Source of the DNA: Dolichospermum sp. DET69
GTDB taxonomy: Bacteria > Cyanobacteriota > Cyanobacteriia > Cyanobacteriales > Nostocaceae
Length of the DNA stretch: 64,000 nucleotides
Assembly (NCBI GenBank): GCA_017355425.1
Contig: CP070233.1
Location: 2,459,501 to 2,523,500 of the forward strand
Direction of reading: 5' to 3'
In this document: positions 16,477-25,559 of the stretch, one piece after another
Numbering within the stretch: the stretch's first letter is position 1
Layout: each line of letters begins with the position of its first letter
Position numbers and translations under genes: made by a program
Notes under the pieces: model-generated
Database searches by the model: none
Told to the model about the DNA's origin: nothing
What the model saw: only the letters and a program-made list of their open reading frames with translations

Positions 16477-17229
16477 TAATTCATCGGTTATGGGTAATTC
16501 ATAAATTACCCACTACATCCACAACCTTGATCAGATTTGAAGATACTAGCACCGCAGGGCGGAAGTCAAAAGTCAAAAGTCAAAAGTCAAAACGAATACA
16601 GTATAGGCTTTTGGGAGATTTATCATGGTTGGTTTATTTACGCCGTAGTGTACTAGTATAATATTTCTTGAAAACCCATTGACGATAATTAAGGTTTTTT
16701 CTTTTCCTAAAAAAAAGCCCAAGCAGATTTTATCTAAAAAAATTGTACAAAAAATAGTTGAGAATTTCAAGCCCTGAAATTAACTTTTTTCATCAGCTTA
16801 TTGAGAAAATTCTCAAGATTATTGAGAATATAGGGTACTTGTGCTTTTTTGCTGAAAAATGATTTGAATAAATTATTAGATATATTCAAATGTATAAGAA
16901 TCATTGATAATGGTGCGTTACGCTGTCGCTAACACACCCTACCTAAATGAATCTCATTTTACCCATAATCCTTGATCATGGTGCATTACTATTGAGCGAA
17001 CCCAATCAAATCCCCAGTCGGTTTTAACGTGCATTACTATTGAGCGAACCCCAATCAAATCCCCAGTCGGTTTTAACCGACTTGAGCTTTCAGACAGGGA
17101 ATTTATTCCCTGGCTGGCTGTCTAAATCTAAATCAAGCTTTTAAAACTTTGCATCTTTGCGTGAAGTACAAAGAAAGGGTATTATAAAAAATAGTATATA
17201 AAAAATAGTATTATAACAGACAAAGAACT
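16477..17229. repeat. Left flank of the segmental duplication (copy B) and heptamer repeats
   Basis: Four AGTCAAA heptamers lie at 16564-16591. From about 16700 the sequence matches 12296-12871, including the hairpins CCAGTCGGTTTTAACCGAC and CAGGGAATTTATTCCCTG. Copy B lacks the 90 bp element (empty site AAT at 17004-17006) and has its own small tandem duplication of GTGCATTACTATTGAGCGAA (about 16980-17060). No gene is seen. Confidence 0.8.
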
Positions 17230-18429
17230 ATGAAATTTTCCCAGGGATTAGGAGTAATTCTAGGGACAACAACCCTAGCTTTAGTACAATACCAACCCGT
17301 ATCTGCCTTAACTTCTGTACAAGTTAATGATATCGCTAAACAAATCACCGTGATGATTGGTGGATTAGATGGTAAAGGTTCAGGAGTAATTATTGCCAAA
17401 GATGGTAATACCTACACTGTGCTAACAGCCAATCATGTGGTTAAAAAAGCGGGATATGGTATTTATGAGCTTATCACCCATGATGGGCAAAAATACCCCA
17501 TGGAAAAAAGCGCCCAAACTCTGGGAAAATTGGATTTAGCCTTAGTTAGATTTACCAGTTCTAAAAATTATCCCATTGCTAAAATTGCTGATTCTCAGAC
17601 AGTTAAAGAAGGTGCAACGGTATATAATTCTGGATTTCCTATTCCTTCTAGTTCTAATAGTCAACAGCGAATTTACTTCTTCATTACAGCCCAAATCACA
17701 GCTAGAGGAAGGGGAGAAAATCTGGGATATGATTTATTTTTGAGTGGAAGTCCAAGACCGGGGATGAGTGGGGGACCAATATTAAACGACCAGGGGGAAG
17801 TAATTGGTATTTATGGTAAGGCTGAATTTGGCAGAAGTGAATCAGCGTTAGCAAGAGATGGAGTTCAGGGAATACCGACGGAGAAATTCCCCAATTTAAT
17901 TAGTAATATTCAAGATAATACCCAAACTAATACCCCTCCTAATAATCCTAGTCCTACAAATGAACCTACACCTGTCATATTTCAGAGATTAGAAGCATTG
18001 TTAAAAGCAGAAAAATGGCGAGATGCAGATTTAGAAACTTGGGAATTGATGAAAAAGTTAACTAAACGAGAACAGGAAGGATGGTTAAGACTTGAAGATG
18101 TGAAAAATTTTCCCAGACAGGAATTGCGAAAAATGGATCAATTATGGGTAAAATATAGCAATGGTAAATTTGGCTTTTCTGTACAAAAGCAAATTTGGCT
18201 GGACTTGGGAGGCAAGTTAGATGGAGAACCTGACTGGGATACTTTTACAAAGCTAGGCGATCGCGTTGGTTGGAGAAAAAATAATGATTGGCTTAGTAGT
18301 TACGATAGTTACACCTTTAGTACAAATGCACTAACTGGTCACCTGCCGATTTTTGCCGGGTTTGCCGATTCAGTCCTTGGCAGACACATCATGTACCTCA
18401 CATTTACCTTATTATTTTCTCTTCTCTAG
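17230..18429 (+). CDS. Secreted trypsin-GUN4 fusion protein, copy B
   Basis: The 399-residue product is nearly identical to copy A over the signal peptide, the first ~130 residues and the GUN4 domain. It differs in the middle of the protease domain (about residues 135-215), where it reads PIPSSSNSQQRIYFFITAQ in place of PAETANQPRNYRFIRA. The triad residues are present: NHVV, DLALVRF, RPGMSGGPIL. GUN4 core motifs are WRDADLETWELM, KMDQLWVKYSNGKFGF and GDRVGWRKN, ending GHLP followed by a hydrophobic tail to LLFSLL. The even, high identity at both ends with a divergent middle suggests gene conversion or selection on substrate specificity. Likely exported; tetrapyrrole sensing is inferred from the GUN4 domain. 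Confidence 0.87.
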   Translation: MKFSQGLGVILGTTTLALVQYQPVSALTSVQVNDIAKQITVMIGGLDGKGSGVIIAKDGNTYTVLTANHVVKKAGYGIYELITHDGQKYPMEKSAQTLGKLDLALVRFTSSKNYPIAKIADSQTVKEGATVYNSGFPIPSSSNSQQRIYFFITAQITARGRGENLGYDLFLSGSPRPGMSGGPILNDQGEVIGIYGKAEFGRSESALARDGVQGIPTEKFPNLISNIQDNTQTNTPPNNPSPTNEPTPVIFQRLEALLKAEKWRDADLETWELMKKLTKREQEGWLRLEDVKNFPRQELRKMDQLWVKYSNGKFGFSVQKQIWLDLGGKLDGEPDWDTFTKLGDRVGWRKNNDWLSSYDSYTFSTNALTGHLPIFAGFADSVLGRHIMYLTFTLLFSLL

Positions 18430-18741
18430 ACTATAACCCATAAGCATTACACAAGATTATAAGTATTTATTATCAAAAAATAAACAACCGATTTATTAGG
18501 CTTTGGGGATTTCATTACCTGTAAGCGGGGGTTAGTGGAGTGTAAGCAATATAGTATTATTATCATTCTCAATTTTTGTCAGATTGATTTGTGGTTTTAT
18601 AGAAAAAATAGTATTACCTGATACAGAAATAATTGATTAAATAGGCATATAGATACACTACACCTAAAAACCTAGTATTGTAGGGTGCGTTACGCTGTCG
18701 CTAACACACCCTACTTAAATGAAGGTCTTTCTTGCTAATTA
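18430..18741. other. Right flank of the segmental duplication (copy B)
   Basis: The first ~85 bp (ACTATAACCCATAAGC..GGGGATTTCATTACC) match 14088-14181 after copy A. Homology then breaks and resumes at GTATTACC..ACAGAAAT to CACCTAAAAACCTAGT (about 18610-18672). The end carries a GGGTGCGTTACGCTGTCGCTAA repeat shared with 12510 and 16915. No gene seen. Confidence 0.65.
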
Positions 18742-19305
18742 TTAACGGCGAATTTTCCCAGCTATACCAGGCCAATTTTGATCAGCTTTTTGAATATTTC
18801 CAGGAATGTCCTTTTCCCAGCGTTTTTGAGTGTCCAAATTAGCATTTAAGTACAGCTTACCCGCCACAATTTTCCACGCATTAGGGTCAATAGGTGCAGT
18901 ATATCCTCTACTGACAGCCCAAGCACAAAATCCTCCATATTGAGGAGCGTATTTTTCAGGATTTTTAATAAATAAGTTGCGGTTTTCGGCTGTGGAAAAT
19001 CGCCAATTTACATCCTGCCATTTATAGGTGAAATTATCATTACCTGGAATGGCTTTTCCTTGTTGAAAATAGGCTACAGCATCAAAACCTTTTAAAACAA
19101 AAGAGTCTTGGACATTAAACACCTTAGCAGCCAGCTTTAAAGGGGTATTCTGCCCTTGAATAGCATTTGGAGCAAAATTACCATTGGCAGCGGGTTGAAG
19201 GACGGGAATAACGGTTGTAGTGGTTGCATGAGAACGACAACCTAAACTTAATCCCACCATGAATATTGAGGATGTGATGAAAGCGAGAAAGTTCTGGTGA
19301 TTCAT
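18742..19305 (-). CDS. YHS domain lipoprotein
   Basis: The 187-residue product starts with a lipoprotein signal (FMVGLSLGC, Cys about residue 23). After a low-complexity linker it has a YHS-type domain: FVLKGFDAVAYFQQGKAIPG, YKWQDVNWRFSTAENRNLF, PEKYAPQYGGFCAWAVSRG, then IVAGKLYLNAN. YHS domains bind metals and are found in several oxidoreductase-linked proteins; this stand-alone exported form is widespread with unknown function. The gene is monocistronic, with repeat DNA on both sides. Confidence 0.85.
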   Translation of the reverse strand: MNHQNFLAFITSSIFMVGLSLGCRSHATTTTVIPVLQPAANGNFAPNAIQGQNTPLKLAAKVFNVQDSFVLKGFDAVAYFQQGKAIPGNDNFTYKWQDVNWRFSTAENRNLFIKNPEKYAPQYGGFCAWAVSRGYTAPIDPNAWKIVAGKLYLNANLDTQKRWEKDIPGNIQKADQNWPGIAGKIRR

Positions 19306-19350
19306 AACATAAAAATGTTTATTTGTTTTAGGACAATATCAGGTTCTTAC

Positions 19351-19665
19351 CCCACCCTAACCCTCCCCTTTGTAAGGGGAGGGAACTAATTTTTCCGGTT
19401 TCCCCCCTTTACAAGGGGGGACTAAGGGGGGTAAATTCCGGTTTCTTTACAAGCTACGGTGTACACACATCTCTAGACAGGATGCTAAACGTTATCCGAT
19501 CCCCCTAAATCCCCCTGAAAAAGGGGGACTTTGAAGAATTTAGCCCCCCTTTTTCAGGGGGGTTGGGGGGATCTAAACGTTGTGGGGCAACTCTAGAAGA
19601 CTTGTGTGTACACCGTAGCCTTTACAAAGGGGGACTAAGGGGGGTAAATTCCGGTTTCCTCAAGA
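19351..19665. repeat. Nested GC-rich repeat block containing a 165 bp MITE
   Basis: The outer repeat units are CCCCACCCTAACCCTCCCC, TTAGTCCCCC-type hairpins and GGGGGGTAAATTCCGGTTTC, direct copies of which flank the inner element on both sides (about 19420-19450 and 19630-19660). No gene. Confidence 0.8.
19454..19618. mobile_element. 165 bp MITE with 16 bp perfect terminal repeats, copy 1
   Basis: The ends are CTACGGTGTACACACA and its exact complement, with a TA available on each side of the CGGTGTACACACA core (IS630-like). Inside is a long hairpin, GATCCCCCTAAATCCCCC..GGGGGGATC. A same-length copy is at 44071-44235, and a lone right end remains at about 25681-25699. Confidence 0.85.
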
Positions 19666-19722
19666 GGGAATTTTTTGAACAGATGTTAAATGGAATTATG
19701 GAAAAGTGGCAAGAATAAATCC

Positions 19723-20172
19723 CTAAGAAATTCTCGGCCATTTACCAATCCATTCTCCACCGCGAAAACGCCACCGGGGAAATAATAACCGCATGACTAC
19801 CCAAGCAGATAAATAAACTGCTAACCAAACTAAACCATAATGTTGAATAAATCTGGTTAAGTCAAATTCGGTTTTAGGAATATGCGGTAAACCGATATTG
19901 GCAATTATTAAAGCCAGAAATACCCCTTCTATAACTCCTGCATAAAGTTGAAATACTCCAGGCCAGTCATGGTCCCAGAGATATTTTTGCAGAAAATCAT
20001 ACAAAACATCCCAAGCAATGCCAAATAAACCTACATAAAAGACGACCCAAAAGTAAACTAAGTTGGAGGCAATGCCTAAATATCCCCCATAGAAAAGCAG
20101 AGAAACTAACATTCCCACCGTTGCTAACAAAAAAATTCGTGTTTGCCAGCGTCCGAATAAAGTTGGAGTCAT
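19723..20172 (-). CDS. Conserved hypothetical membrane protein
   Basis: This 149-residue protein has four predicted helices: IFLLATVGMLVSLLFYGGYL, LVYFWVVFYVGLFGIAWDVL, VIEGVFLALIIANIGL and VWLAVYLSAWVVMRLLF. Between helices two and three lies a conserved-looking polar loop (QKYLWDHDWPGVFQLYAG). I do not recognise a named family. Neighbours give no functional hint: repeats separate it from the YHS gene and the FHA gene. Confidence 0.7.
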   Translation of the reverse strand: MTPTLFGRWQTRIFLLATVGMLVSLLFYGGYLGIASNLVYFWVVFYVGLFGIAWDVLYDFLQKYLWDHDWPGVFQLYAGVIEGVFLALIIANIGLPHIPKTEFDLTRFIQHYGLVWLAVYLSAWVVMRLLFPRWRFRGGEWIGKWPRIS

Positions 20173-20202
20173 GATGATTTTATTATCCTATAATATGTGT
20201 AA

Positions 20203-20388
20203 GAGGGTGTTTGAAAAGTTTTTAATGTATAAACAAACCCCTCTTGTAAACCTCTCCCCGAAGCGGGGAGAGGCTTTGAAAACCCCCTTCCCAGCCTTCG
20301 GCACGCTGCGCTAACGTAGGGAAGGGGGGCAGGGGGGTTAGGTTTTTGGAGATTATCGGTTTCATCTAATACTTTTAAAACATCCTCT
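20203..20388. mobile_element. MITE-like element, AGAGGNTGTTTGAAAAG family
   Basis: The left end AAGAGGGTGTTTGAAAAG faces CTTTTAAAACATCCTCT at the right. The interior holds hairpins CTCTCCCCGAAGCGGGGAG and CCCCTTCCC..GGGAAGGGG, the latter split by a small insert (AGCCTTCGGCACGCTGCGCT). A close relative is at 23460-23684. Confidence 0.7.
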
Positions 20389-20391
20389 AAA

Positions 20392-22440
20392 TTAAGGCTT
20401 TTGATTCAATGCCCATTTTAGCCATTGCCAAAGAGAATAAATTCCCTGAATATAGCGGACTCCTGGAGCTTTTGCAGCCGCCAATGCTTCCATAGAACGA
20501 TGGGCAGCATATTGTAGTCCTAAAAATGTGTCTACGGGGGCGTAGGGACCGCCTAATGTGATAATTCCTGCCCCATATATGCGAGAACGATTATTTCGCA
20601 GTTTTTTGACTTCAAAGTTGTTTTCTACATGAAAACGTCCTTGTGGGTTTAGTTCTAAATCGTAATGCAGTATTAGGTCTTTTAAAAATGGACTTTCTAA
20701 AGGATTGGAAATCAATCCTGTACAGTCAATAACAAAATCAGCAGTTAGGGTTTTTTGACCTTTATTAGTGACTACATGAGTAATAACTTGACCTTGGGAA
20801 TTACGTTCTAGTTTTGTGACGAAACCATAACGAATTTCATACCATTTCTGGGCTATTCCTTGACGAATAATGTCGCGCCATTGTTTACGACTGGCTGTGG
20901 TTGTTCCCCCCCAACCCTGTAATAATTCCCTTCGTCTTAACGGGTCAGCAGCTTCTAACATTGTCCGCATATCACCCCCCCAAGTTCCTTTTGGCCAGTT
21001 AAAAGGTTGAAATTCCCAATCATTTTCTACATAGCGTTTAGCTTGCTCAAATTGATTACCTTTGCGCGGTTCTCGGTTTAAATGAATTACCTGAATATTC
21101 CCTTGCATTTTTCGGGCTTCATACAACCTTTCTAATATTTGTGAAGCTACAATTCCCGACCCTCGAAGGACAATAGTACCGCCCTTTTTTTCTAATTGTT
21201 GGTAAATATGATCATGGGGTTCATAACCTTGAACTACTGTTTTGTAATTTCCTCTTTCTTCGGGATATTCTTGACGATATTGTTCTAGGTCTTCTAGTAA
21301 TTTGATTGCTGGATAACCTGTGCAGAGATGGACATATTTAGCTAATAAAAATTGGTGATTTCCGTCTTCTTGATTGGAAGTGGAATAGGCAATACAATAA
21401 CGCCCATCTTCCGTTTGTCGTAGACTGCGGATACTGCCATACTCTAACATTTTACCCCAACCAATGCGATCGCTCTCCCGGTCCATGGACTCAAATACAT
21501 CTTTTCCACGAGGGGTGTAAGTATCTGCATAAACAGGTTCGGCAAAAACTTGCCACAAAAATCCTAAAGCTGCACCAACTTGTCCAGAAAAAAAGGCTCT
21601 CCAAACATCTCTTAAAGCATATCCTGGCCATCCCCAAATATTATCAGGACAGGAATCTGAACCAGAACGAATCCGTTTATGTCGGGGAATTTGACAATTT
21701 TTTAGTAGGCTTTCATAGCGCTTATAAGGTTTGTCTTGAACACTCAAAACTTTAATATTTTCTGGTTTAACTCCCGCAATTCTCAACATATCCACCCAAA
21801 CAAAACTGCCCATTCCTCCCCCGCAGGCCACATATTCTGTTTCTCTGACTAAAATACCACTGCGATGAATAGCTTCTGGGGAAACCTTTTGTCCATTCCA
21901 AAAGTTGAGATTATAGGGAAAACCCGCAGGTTGACTAGGTACAGCATCGGGAGTTTGCTGTTCTAAAGCATCCGTATAAGGGTTAAAAATGATGGATGAT
22001 TGAGAATCTGGTAATTTCCCCACCCTAGATACGGGAATAATCTCAGATTGGGGGTTAAAAATTGTGGAATTATTTTCCAGTACAACGGTAGCATTCTCAT
22101 CCCCAGATGGAATGAGAATAACGGTAATGGTATGATTACCTATTCCCAGTCTATCCCCACTGTTTAAAGTCTGACGTTGATTAAGTAGCTTTTGACCGTT
22201 AACTTGAGTCCCATTGGCGCTCTTGTCTTCTACATAAAGCTCATTGTTGTCTAAGGTAATTTGAGCATGAAACCGAGAAATTTGCTTATTAGAGTCCAAT
22301 AAAACTACAGGAGACACCGTTTCACCATTGAGGACGGCAGGAAGTTGAGTTATATCTCGTCCGATAGCTACCGGCAGGGTAAAAACCTGTTCTTCCTGCT
22401 CTTCTGTCAGTTTATTTTCGGAAATCAGCTTGATTTGCAT
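20392..22440 (-). CDS. FHA domain fused to an FAD/NAD(P)-binding oxidoreductase-like protein
   Basis: The 682-residue protein begins with a forkhead-associated domain (about residues 15-110): IGRD, SRFHAQIT, NGTQVNGQKL and GDRLGIGNHTI. FHA domains bind phosphothreonine. The rest resembles flavin monooxygenase-like proteins: ECGGGMGSFVWVDML-like dinucleotide loop (YVACGGGMGSFVWV), a second GxGxxA site (VLRGSGIVASQILERL), and late DFVIDCTGLISNP and IYGAGIITLGGPYAP. It could be a phospho-controlled redox enzyme; substrate unknown. A Ser/Thr kinase is encoded elsewhere in the window, but no link can be shown. Genes of this fusion type appear to be cyanobacterial. Confidence 0.8.
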   Translation of the reverse strand: MQIKLISENKLTEEQEEQVFTLPVAIGRDITQLPAVLNGETVSPVVLLDSNKQISRFHAQITLDNNELYVEDKSANGTQVNGQKLLNQRQTLNSGDRLGIGNHTITVILIPSGDENATVVLENNSTIFNPQSEIIPVSRVGKLPDSQSSIIFNPYTDALEQQTPDAVPSQPAGFPYNLNFWNGQKVSPEAIHRSGILVRETEYVACGGGMGSFVWVDMLRIAGVKPENIKVLSVQDKPYKRYESLLKNCQIPRHKRIRSGSDSCPDNIWGWPGYALRDVWRAFFSGQVGAALGFLWQVFAEPVYADTYTPRGKDVFESMDRESDRIGWGKMLEYGSIRSLRQTEDGRYCIAYSTSNQEDGNHQFLLAKYVHLCTGYPAIKLLEDLEQYRQEYPEERGNYKTVVQGYEPHDHIYQQLEKKGGTIVLRGSGIVASQILERLYEARKMQGNIQVIHLNREPRKGNQFEQAKRYVENDWEFQPFNWPKGTWGGDMRTMLEAADPLRRRELLQGWGGTTTASRKQWRDIIRQGIAQKWYEIRYGFVTKLERNSQGQVITHVVTNKGQKTLTADFVIDCTGLISNPLESPFLKDLILHYDLELNPQGRFHVENNFEVKKLRNNRSRIYGAGIITLGGPYAPVDTFLGLQYAAHRSMEALAAAKAPGVRYIQGIYSLWQWLKWALNQKP

Positions 22441-22660
22441 GGTTTTGATGCTCCTATTTACACCTTAATATCTGATGGTCTGACTCGGTTTGAGTCAGTT
22501 GATAATATTAATACATCAATATTTTCCCCTATTTCCATAAAAATACCGAAAAAACCTTAAAAAAACTTTATTTTTTATTCCCTATTTCATAGATTAATCG
22601 CTACATATCCAGAGATGAAGATGCGGTAAGCTAACAAAAGCAGTTTTTAACCTCAGAACA

Positions 22661-23446
22661 ATGACAGCAAATAGTCCCACGATTTTGGCTTTAGACTTTG
22701 ATGGAGTGGTTTGCGACGGACTAATTGAATATTTTGAGGTAGCGTGGCGTACCTACTGTCAAATTTGGTCGCCGATTAACGATACACCACCAGATGATTT
22801 AGCTTTGAGATTCTATCGCTTACGTCCTGTAATTGAAACTGGTTGGGAAATGCCTGTTTTAATTAAAGCCTTAATTGAGGGTTTTAATGATGATCAAATT
22901 CTGCAATCATGGACAAACATCACTCCCCAAATCTTAGCAGCAGATAAGTTAGAGGCAAAAGCAGTTTCTACCAAATTAGATCATCTACGAGATGAATGGA
23001 TTCAAACAGATTTAAATGGTTGGTTAAGTCTCCATAGATTCTATCCAGGTGTGATAGAAAGACTCAAAATAACTCTTGAAAGTGAAGTTCAGTTATATAT
23101 TGTCACTACCAAAGAAGGGCGATTTGTCAAGCAATTGTTACAACAAGAAGGAGTTAATTTACCACCAGAAAATATTTTTGGGAAGGAAGTAAAACGCCCA
23201 AAATATGAAACTTTGCGTGAATTAATTGAGAAGGCAAATACCCAAAATGTAAGTTTATGGTTTGTGGAAGATAGACTAAAAACATTACAATTAGTCCAAC
23301 AGCAATCAGACTTAAATCATGTGCAACTTTTTCTAGCAGATTGGGGTTATAACACTCAACCAGAACGGGAAGCAGGAAAAAATGATCAACGCATTCATTT
23401 AATATCACTTTCTCATTTTGCTCACGATTTTTCCACTTGGTTGTAA
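22661..23446 (+). CDS. HAD-superfamily hydrolase
   Basis: This 261-residue protein has the nucleophile motif I as LALDFDGVVCDG at residues 9-20, motif II as YIVTTKEGRF, a motif III Lys in FGKEVKRPKYETL, and motif IV-like SLWFVEDRLKTL. It is a small phosphatase-like enzyme of the phosphoglycolate-phosphatase branch by general appearance; substrate unknown. The gene is divergent from the FHA-oxidoreductase gene across 220 bp and followed by repeat DNA. Confidence 0.85.
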   Translation: MTANSPTILALDFDGVVCDGLIEYFEVAWRTYCQIWSPINDTPPDDLALRFYRLRPVIETGWEMPVLIKALIEGFNDDQILQSWTNITPQILAADKLEAKAVSTKLDHLRDEWIQTDLNGWLSLHRFYPGVIERLKITLESEVQLYIVTTKEGRFVKQLLQQEGVNLPPENIFGKEVKRPKYETLRELIEKANTQNVSLWFVEDRLKTLQLVQQQSDLNHVQLFLADWGYNTQPEREAGKNDQRIHLISLSHFAHDFSTWL

Positions 23447-23459
23447 ACCTAATAAACCT

Positions 23460-23684
23460 AGATCCCCGACTTCTTTAAGAGGATGTTTGAAAAGTTTTTA
23501 ATGTATAAATAAACCCCTCTTGTAAACCTCTCCCCGAAGCGGAGAGAGGCTTTGAAACCCCCCTTCCCTCCTAGGGAAGGGGGGCAGGGGGGTTAGGTTT
23601 TTGGAGATTATCGGTTTCATCTAATACTTTATGGCTAACGCCACGCTTCGCTATCAAACAACCTCTAAGAAGTCGGGGATCTAA
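23460..23684. mobile_element. MITE-like element with AGATCCCCGACTTCTT terminal repeats
   Basis: The ends AGATCCCCGACTTCTTTAAG and its complement near 23684 (CTAAGAAGTCGGGGATCT) form imperfect ~28 bp inverted repeats that run into GATGTTTGAAAAG / CAAACAACCTC. The interior repeats the GC-rich hairpin pair (CTCTCCCCGAAGCGG; CCCCTTCCC) and, near the right end, a nested GGCTAACGCCACGC palindrome. A half copy ends at 25904. Confidence 0.78.
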
Positions 23685-24280
23685 ATCTTTTGAATTAAAT
23701 CAATTACCTCTTGATAATTAATAATTCTTTTTTGTTGTTGAAATAAGTTAGCTGCTGTTTTTAAATCAGTAATTGCTCCCTGTTTATCACCCAAAAGATT
23801 GCGAATAATGCCCCGATTTTGGTAAGCTTCAGGAAAGTTAGGATTAAGACTTAATGCTTGGTTGAAATCTGCCATAGCACCTTTTAAATCTCCCAAATCA
23901 CGGCGTGTAAATCCGCGATGATTGTAGATACCAGGATAATTAGAATTAAGACTGATTGCTTGATTATAATCTGTAATTGCCCCTTTTAAGTCTCCTAATT
24001 TATGGCGAGATATGCCTCGTTTATAGTAAACTTCAGGAAAATTAGGATGCAGCCGCAAAGCTTCATCATATTCTTCAATTGCCCCTTTAATATCTCCAGA
24101 TGTATGTTTATTAATTCCTCGATGAAAATAAATTATTGCCTCTTTAAGATCAGATTGTGCTAACAACGAGAATTTTATTTTGGATTCAGAAATATTTGCT
24201 AAATTTTTAGCCCTCACCTTTGGACTATATAATATAGTTCCTAATATGAGAGTTACAATTGTTAATTTCCATTTTTTCAT
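23681..24280 (-). CDS. Secreted TPR-repeat protein
   Basis: The 199-residue protein starts with a signal peptide (KKWKLTIVTLILGTILYSP). It then has about four tetratricopeptide repeats of 34 residues from residue 45 to 180, each with the pattern AIxxYxxALxLxPNxPExYxxRG (for example YNQAISLNSNYPGIYNHRG). Such small TPR proteins act as scaffolds. No catalytic domain is present. The 3' end of the frame overlaps the terminal repeat of the neighbouring MITE-like element, so its last few residues may be element-derived. Confidence 0.82.
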   Translation of the reverse strand: MKKWKLTIVTLILGTILYSPKVRAKNLANISESKIKFSLLAQSDLKEAIIYFHRGINKHTSGDIKGAIEEYDEALRLHPNFPEVYYKRGISRHKLGDLKGAITDYNQAISLNSNYPGIYNHRGFTRRDLGDLKGAMADFNQALSLNPNFPEAYQNRGIIRNLLGDKQGAITDLKTAANLFQQQKRIINYQEVIDLIQKI

Positions 24281-24352
24281 AACACTATTTTTCCAATTAT
24301 TAGCATATAGTTATTAATTATAATAACATTCACACAAATACAATCAACTACC

Positions 24353-25528
24353 ATGCTCAATTTAACAAAAATATCTAAACAAATGCAAGGTTTTAGTCAA
24401 CATTTAACCTCAGAAGTGGCAGCAAGTCATCAGCGGTTGGAATTGGCACAACAATATTTAAAAACGGCTATTGAATGTCAAGAGGAGTTAGTTAAACGGC
24501 AAGAAGAATGGCGACATCGGATTATTTTTGCTAATGCTACACCCATTGAACCTCTCGACACCTGTATTACTATTCCTGTTCCCCCCAAAGTTCATACTGT
24601 CATTTCAACAGATGGTTCGCAAATCTCCCCCAATCATCACGAAATCGCCTATTGTTATTTACTAAATATCGGTAGAGTTGTTTTACACTATGGTCAAAAT
24701 CTTCACCCTGTTCTCGATAGTATACCGGAGGTATTTTATCGCCCTGAAGATTTATATATATCCCGTCAGTGGGGAATTAGAACAGACGAATGGATGGGTT
24801 TTCGGCGTACCGCTTCTGAGGCTACAGTATTAGCAGAATTGGCTTGTAGTACGAAGACAGAAGCCCCGACTTTAGCGATGATAGATGGTTCGTTAATATA
24901 CTGGTTTTTAGATCAGTTACCGATGGAGGCCAGGGATCTCATTTTACCCCCCGTTTTAGAATCTTGGCAACAACTCCGGCAGGCACAAATTCCCATAATG
25001 GGTTATCTTAGTGCCTCTCGTAGCATAGATGCTACCAATTTTTTACGCTTTTTAGCTTGTCCTCATCCCGTTCCCGACTGTATCACTCATTGTCCCAATC
25101 AACTAGAATACGTGCCTTGTAAAAAATTTGATACATTGCGAGATACGGCATTATGGACAACCCAACTCCAACCCGGACAGCGTGGACCACTATGGCGAAG
25201 TAATGCGCGGATTTTAGAATTGTACGACGATCAAATTATTTATTTTTGTTACGTTCATGTCGGTACAGAAATAGCCCGCATTGAAGTTCCCGCTTGGGTT
25301 GTGGAGAATTCAACCATGTTTGATCAAGCACTAGGGTTAATGCTGGCACAGGTACATAAAGGATATGGTTATCCTGTGGCCATTGCGGAAGCCCACAATC
25401 AGGCTGTAGTCAGAGGTGCTGATAGAACTCGTTTCTTTGCCCTTTTAGAACGACAAATGATTAAAGCCGGGATAAAAAATGTTGGTATTTCCAACAAAGA
25501 AGCCAGAAAACGGGGTAGCATCGCTTAA
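24353..25528 (+). CDS. nurA: NurA-domain nuclease
   Basis: The 391-residue product has the NurA fold: the first metal-binding Asp in VISTDGSQISPN (about residue 84) and a second in LAMIDGSLIYW (about 175). Late motifs are VGTEIARIEVPAW and GYPVAIAEAHNQAVV. NurA is a 5'-3' exonuclease that works with the HerA helicase in archaeal end resection; cyanobacteria carry a NurA-like protein, often without an adjacent herA, as here. The ATG at 24353 is divergent from the TPR gene by 72 bp. Activity is inferred from the family. Confidence 0.82.
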   Translation: MLNLTKISKQMQGFSQHLTSEVAASHQRLELAQQYLKTAIECQEELVKRQEEWRHRIIFANATPIEPLDTCITIPVPPKVHTVISTDGSQISPNHHEIAYCYLLNIGRVVLHYGQNLHPVLDSIPEVFYRPEDLYISRQWGIRTDEWMGFRRTASEATVLAELACSTKTEAPTLAMIDGSLIYWFLDQLPMEARDLILPPVLESWQQLRQAQIPIMGYLSASRSIDATNFLRFLACPHPVPDCITHCPNQLEYVPCKKFDTLRDTALWTTQLQPGQRGPLWRSNARILELYDDQIIYFCYVHVGTEIARIEVPAWVVENSTMFDQALGLMLAQVHKGYGYPVAIAEAHNQAVVRGADRTRFFALLERQMIKAGIKNVGISNKEARKRGSIA

Positions 25529-25559
25529 TTTTTCGATAATTTTTTAACTTTAACCAACA

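Noticed and set aside
16170-16484. Antisense frame with CLPSCLPSWSPSW repeats
   Set aside because: It is the complement of the QEGRQEG tract of the DUF4351-type gene.
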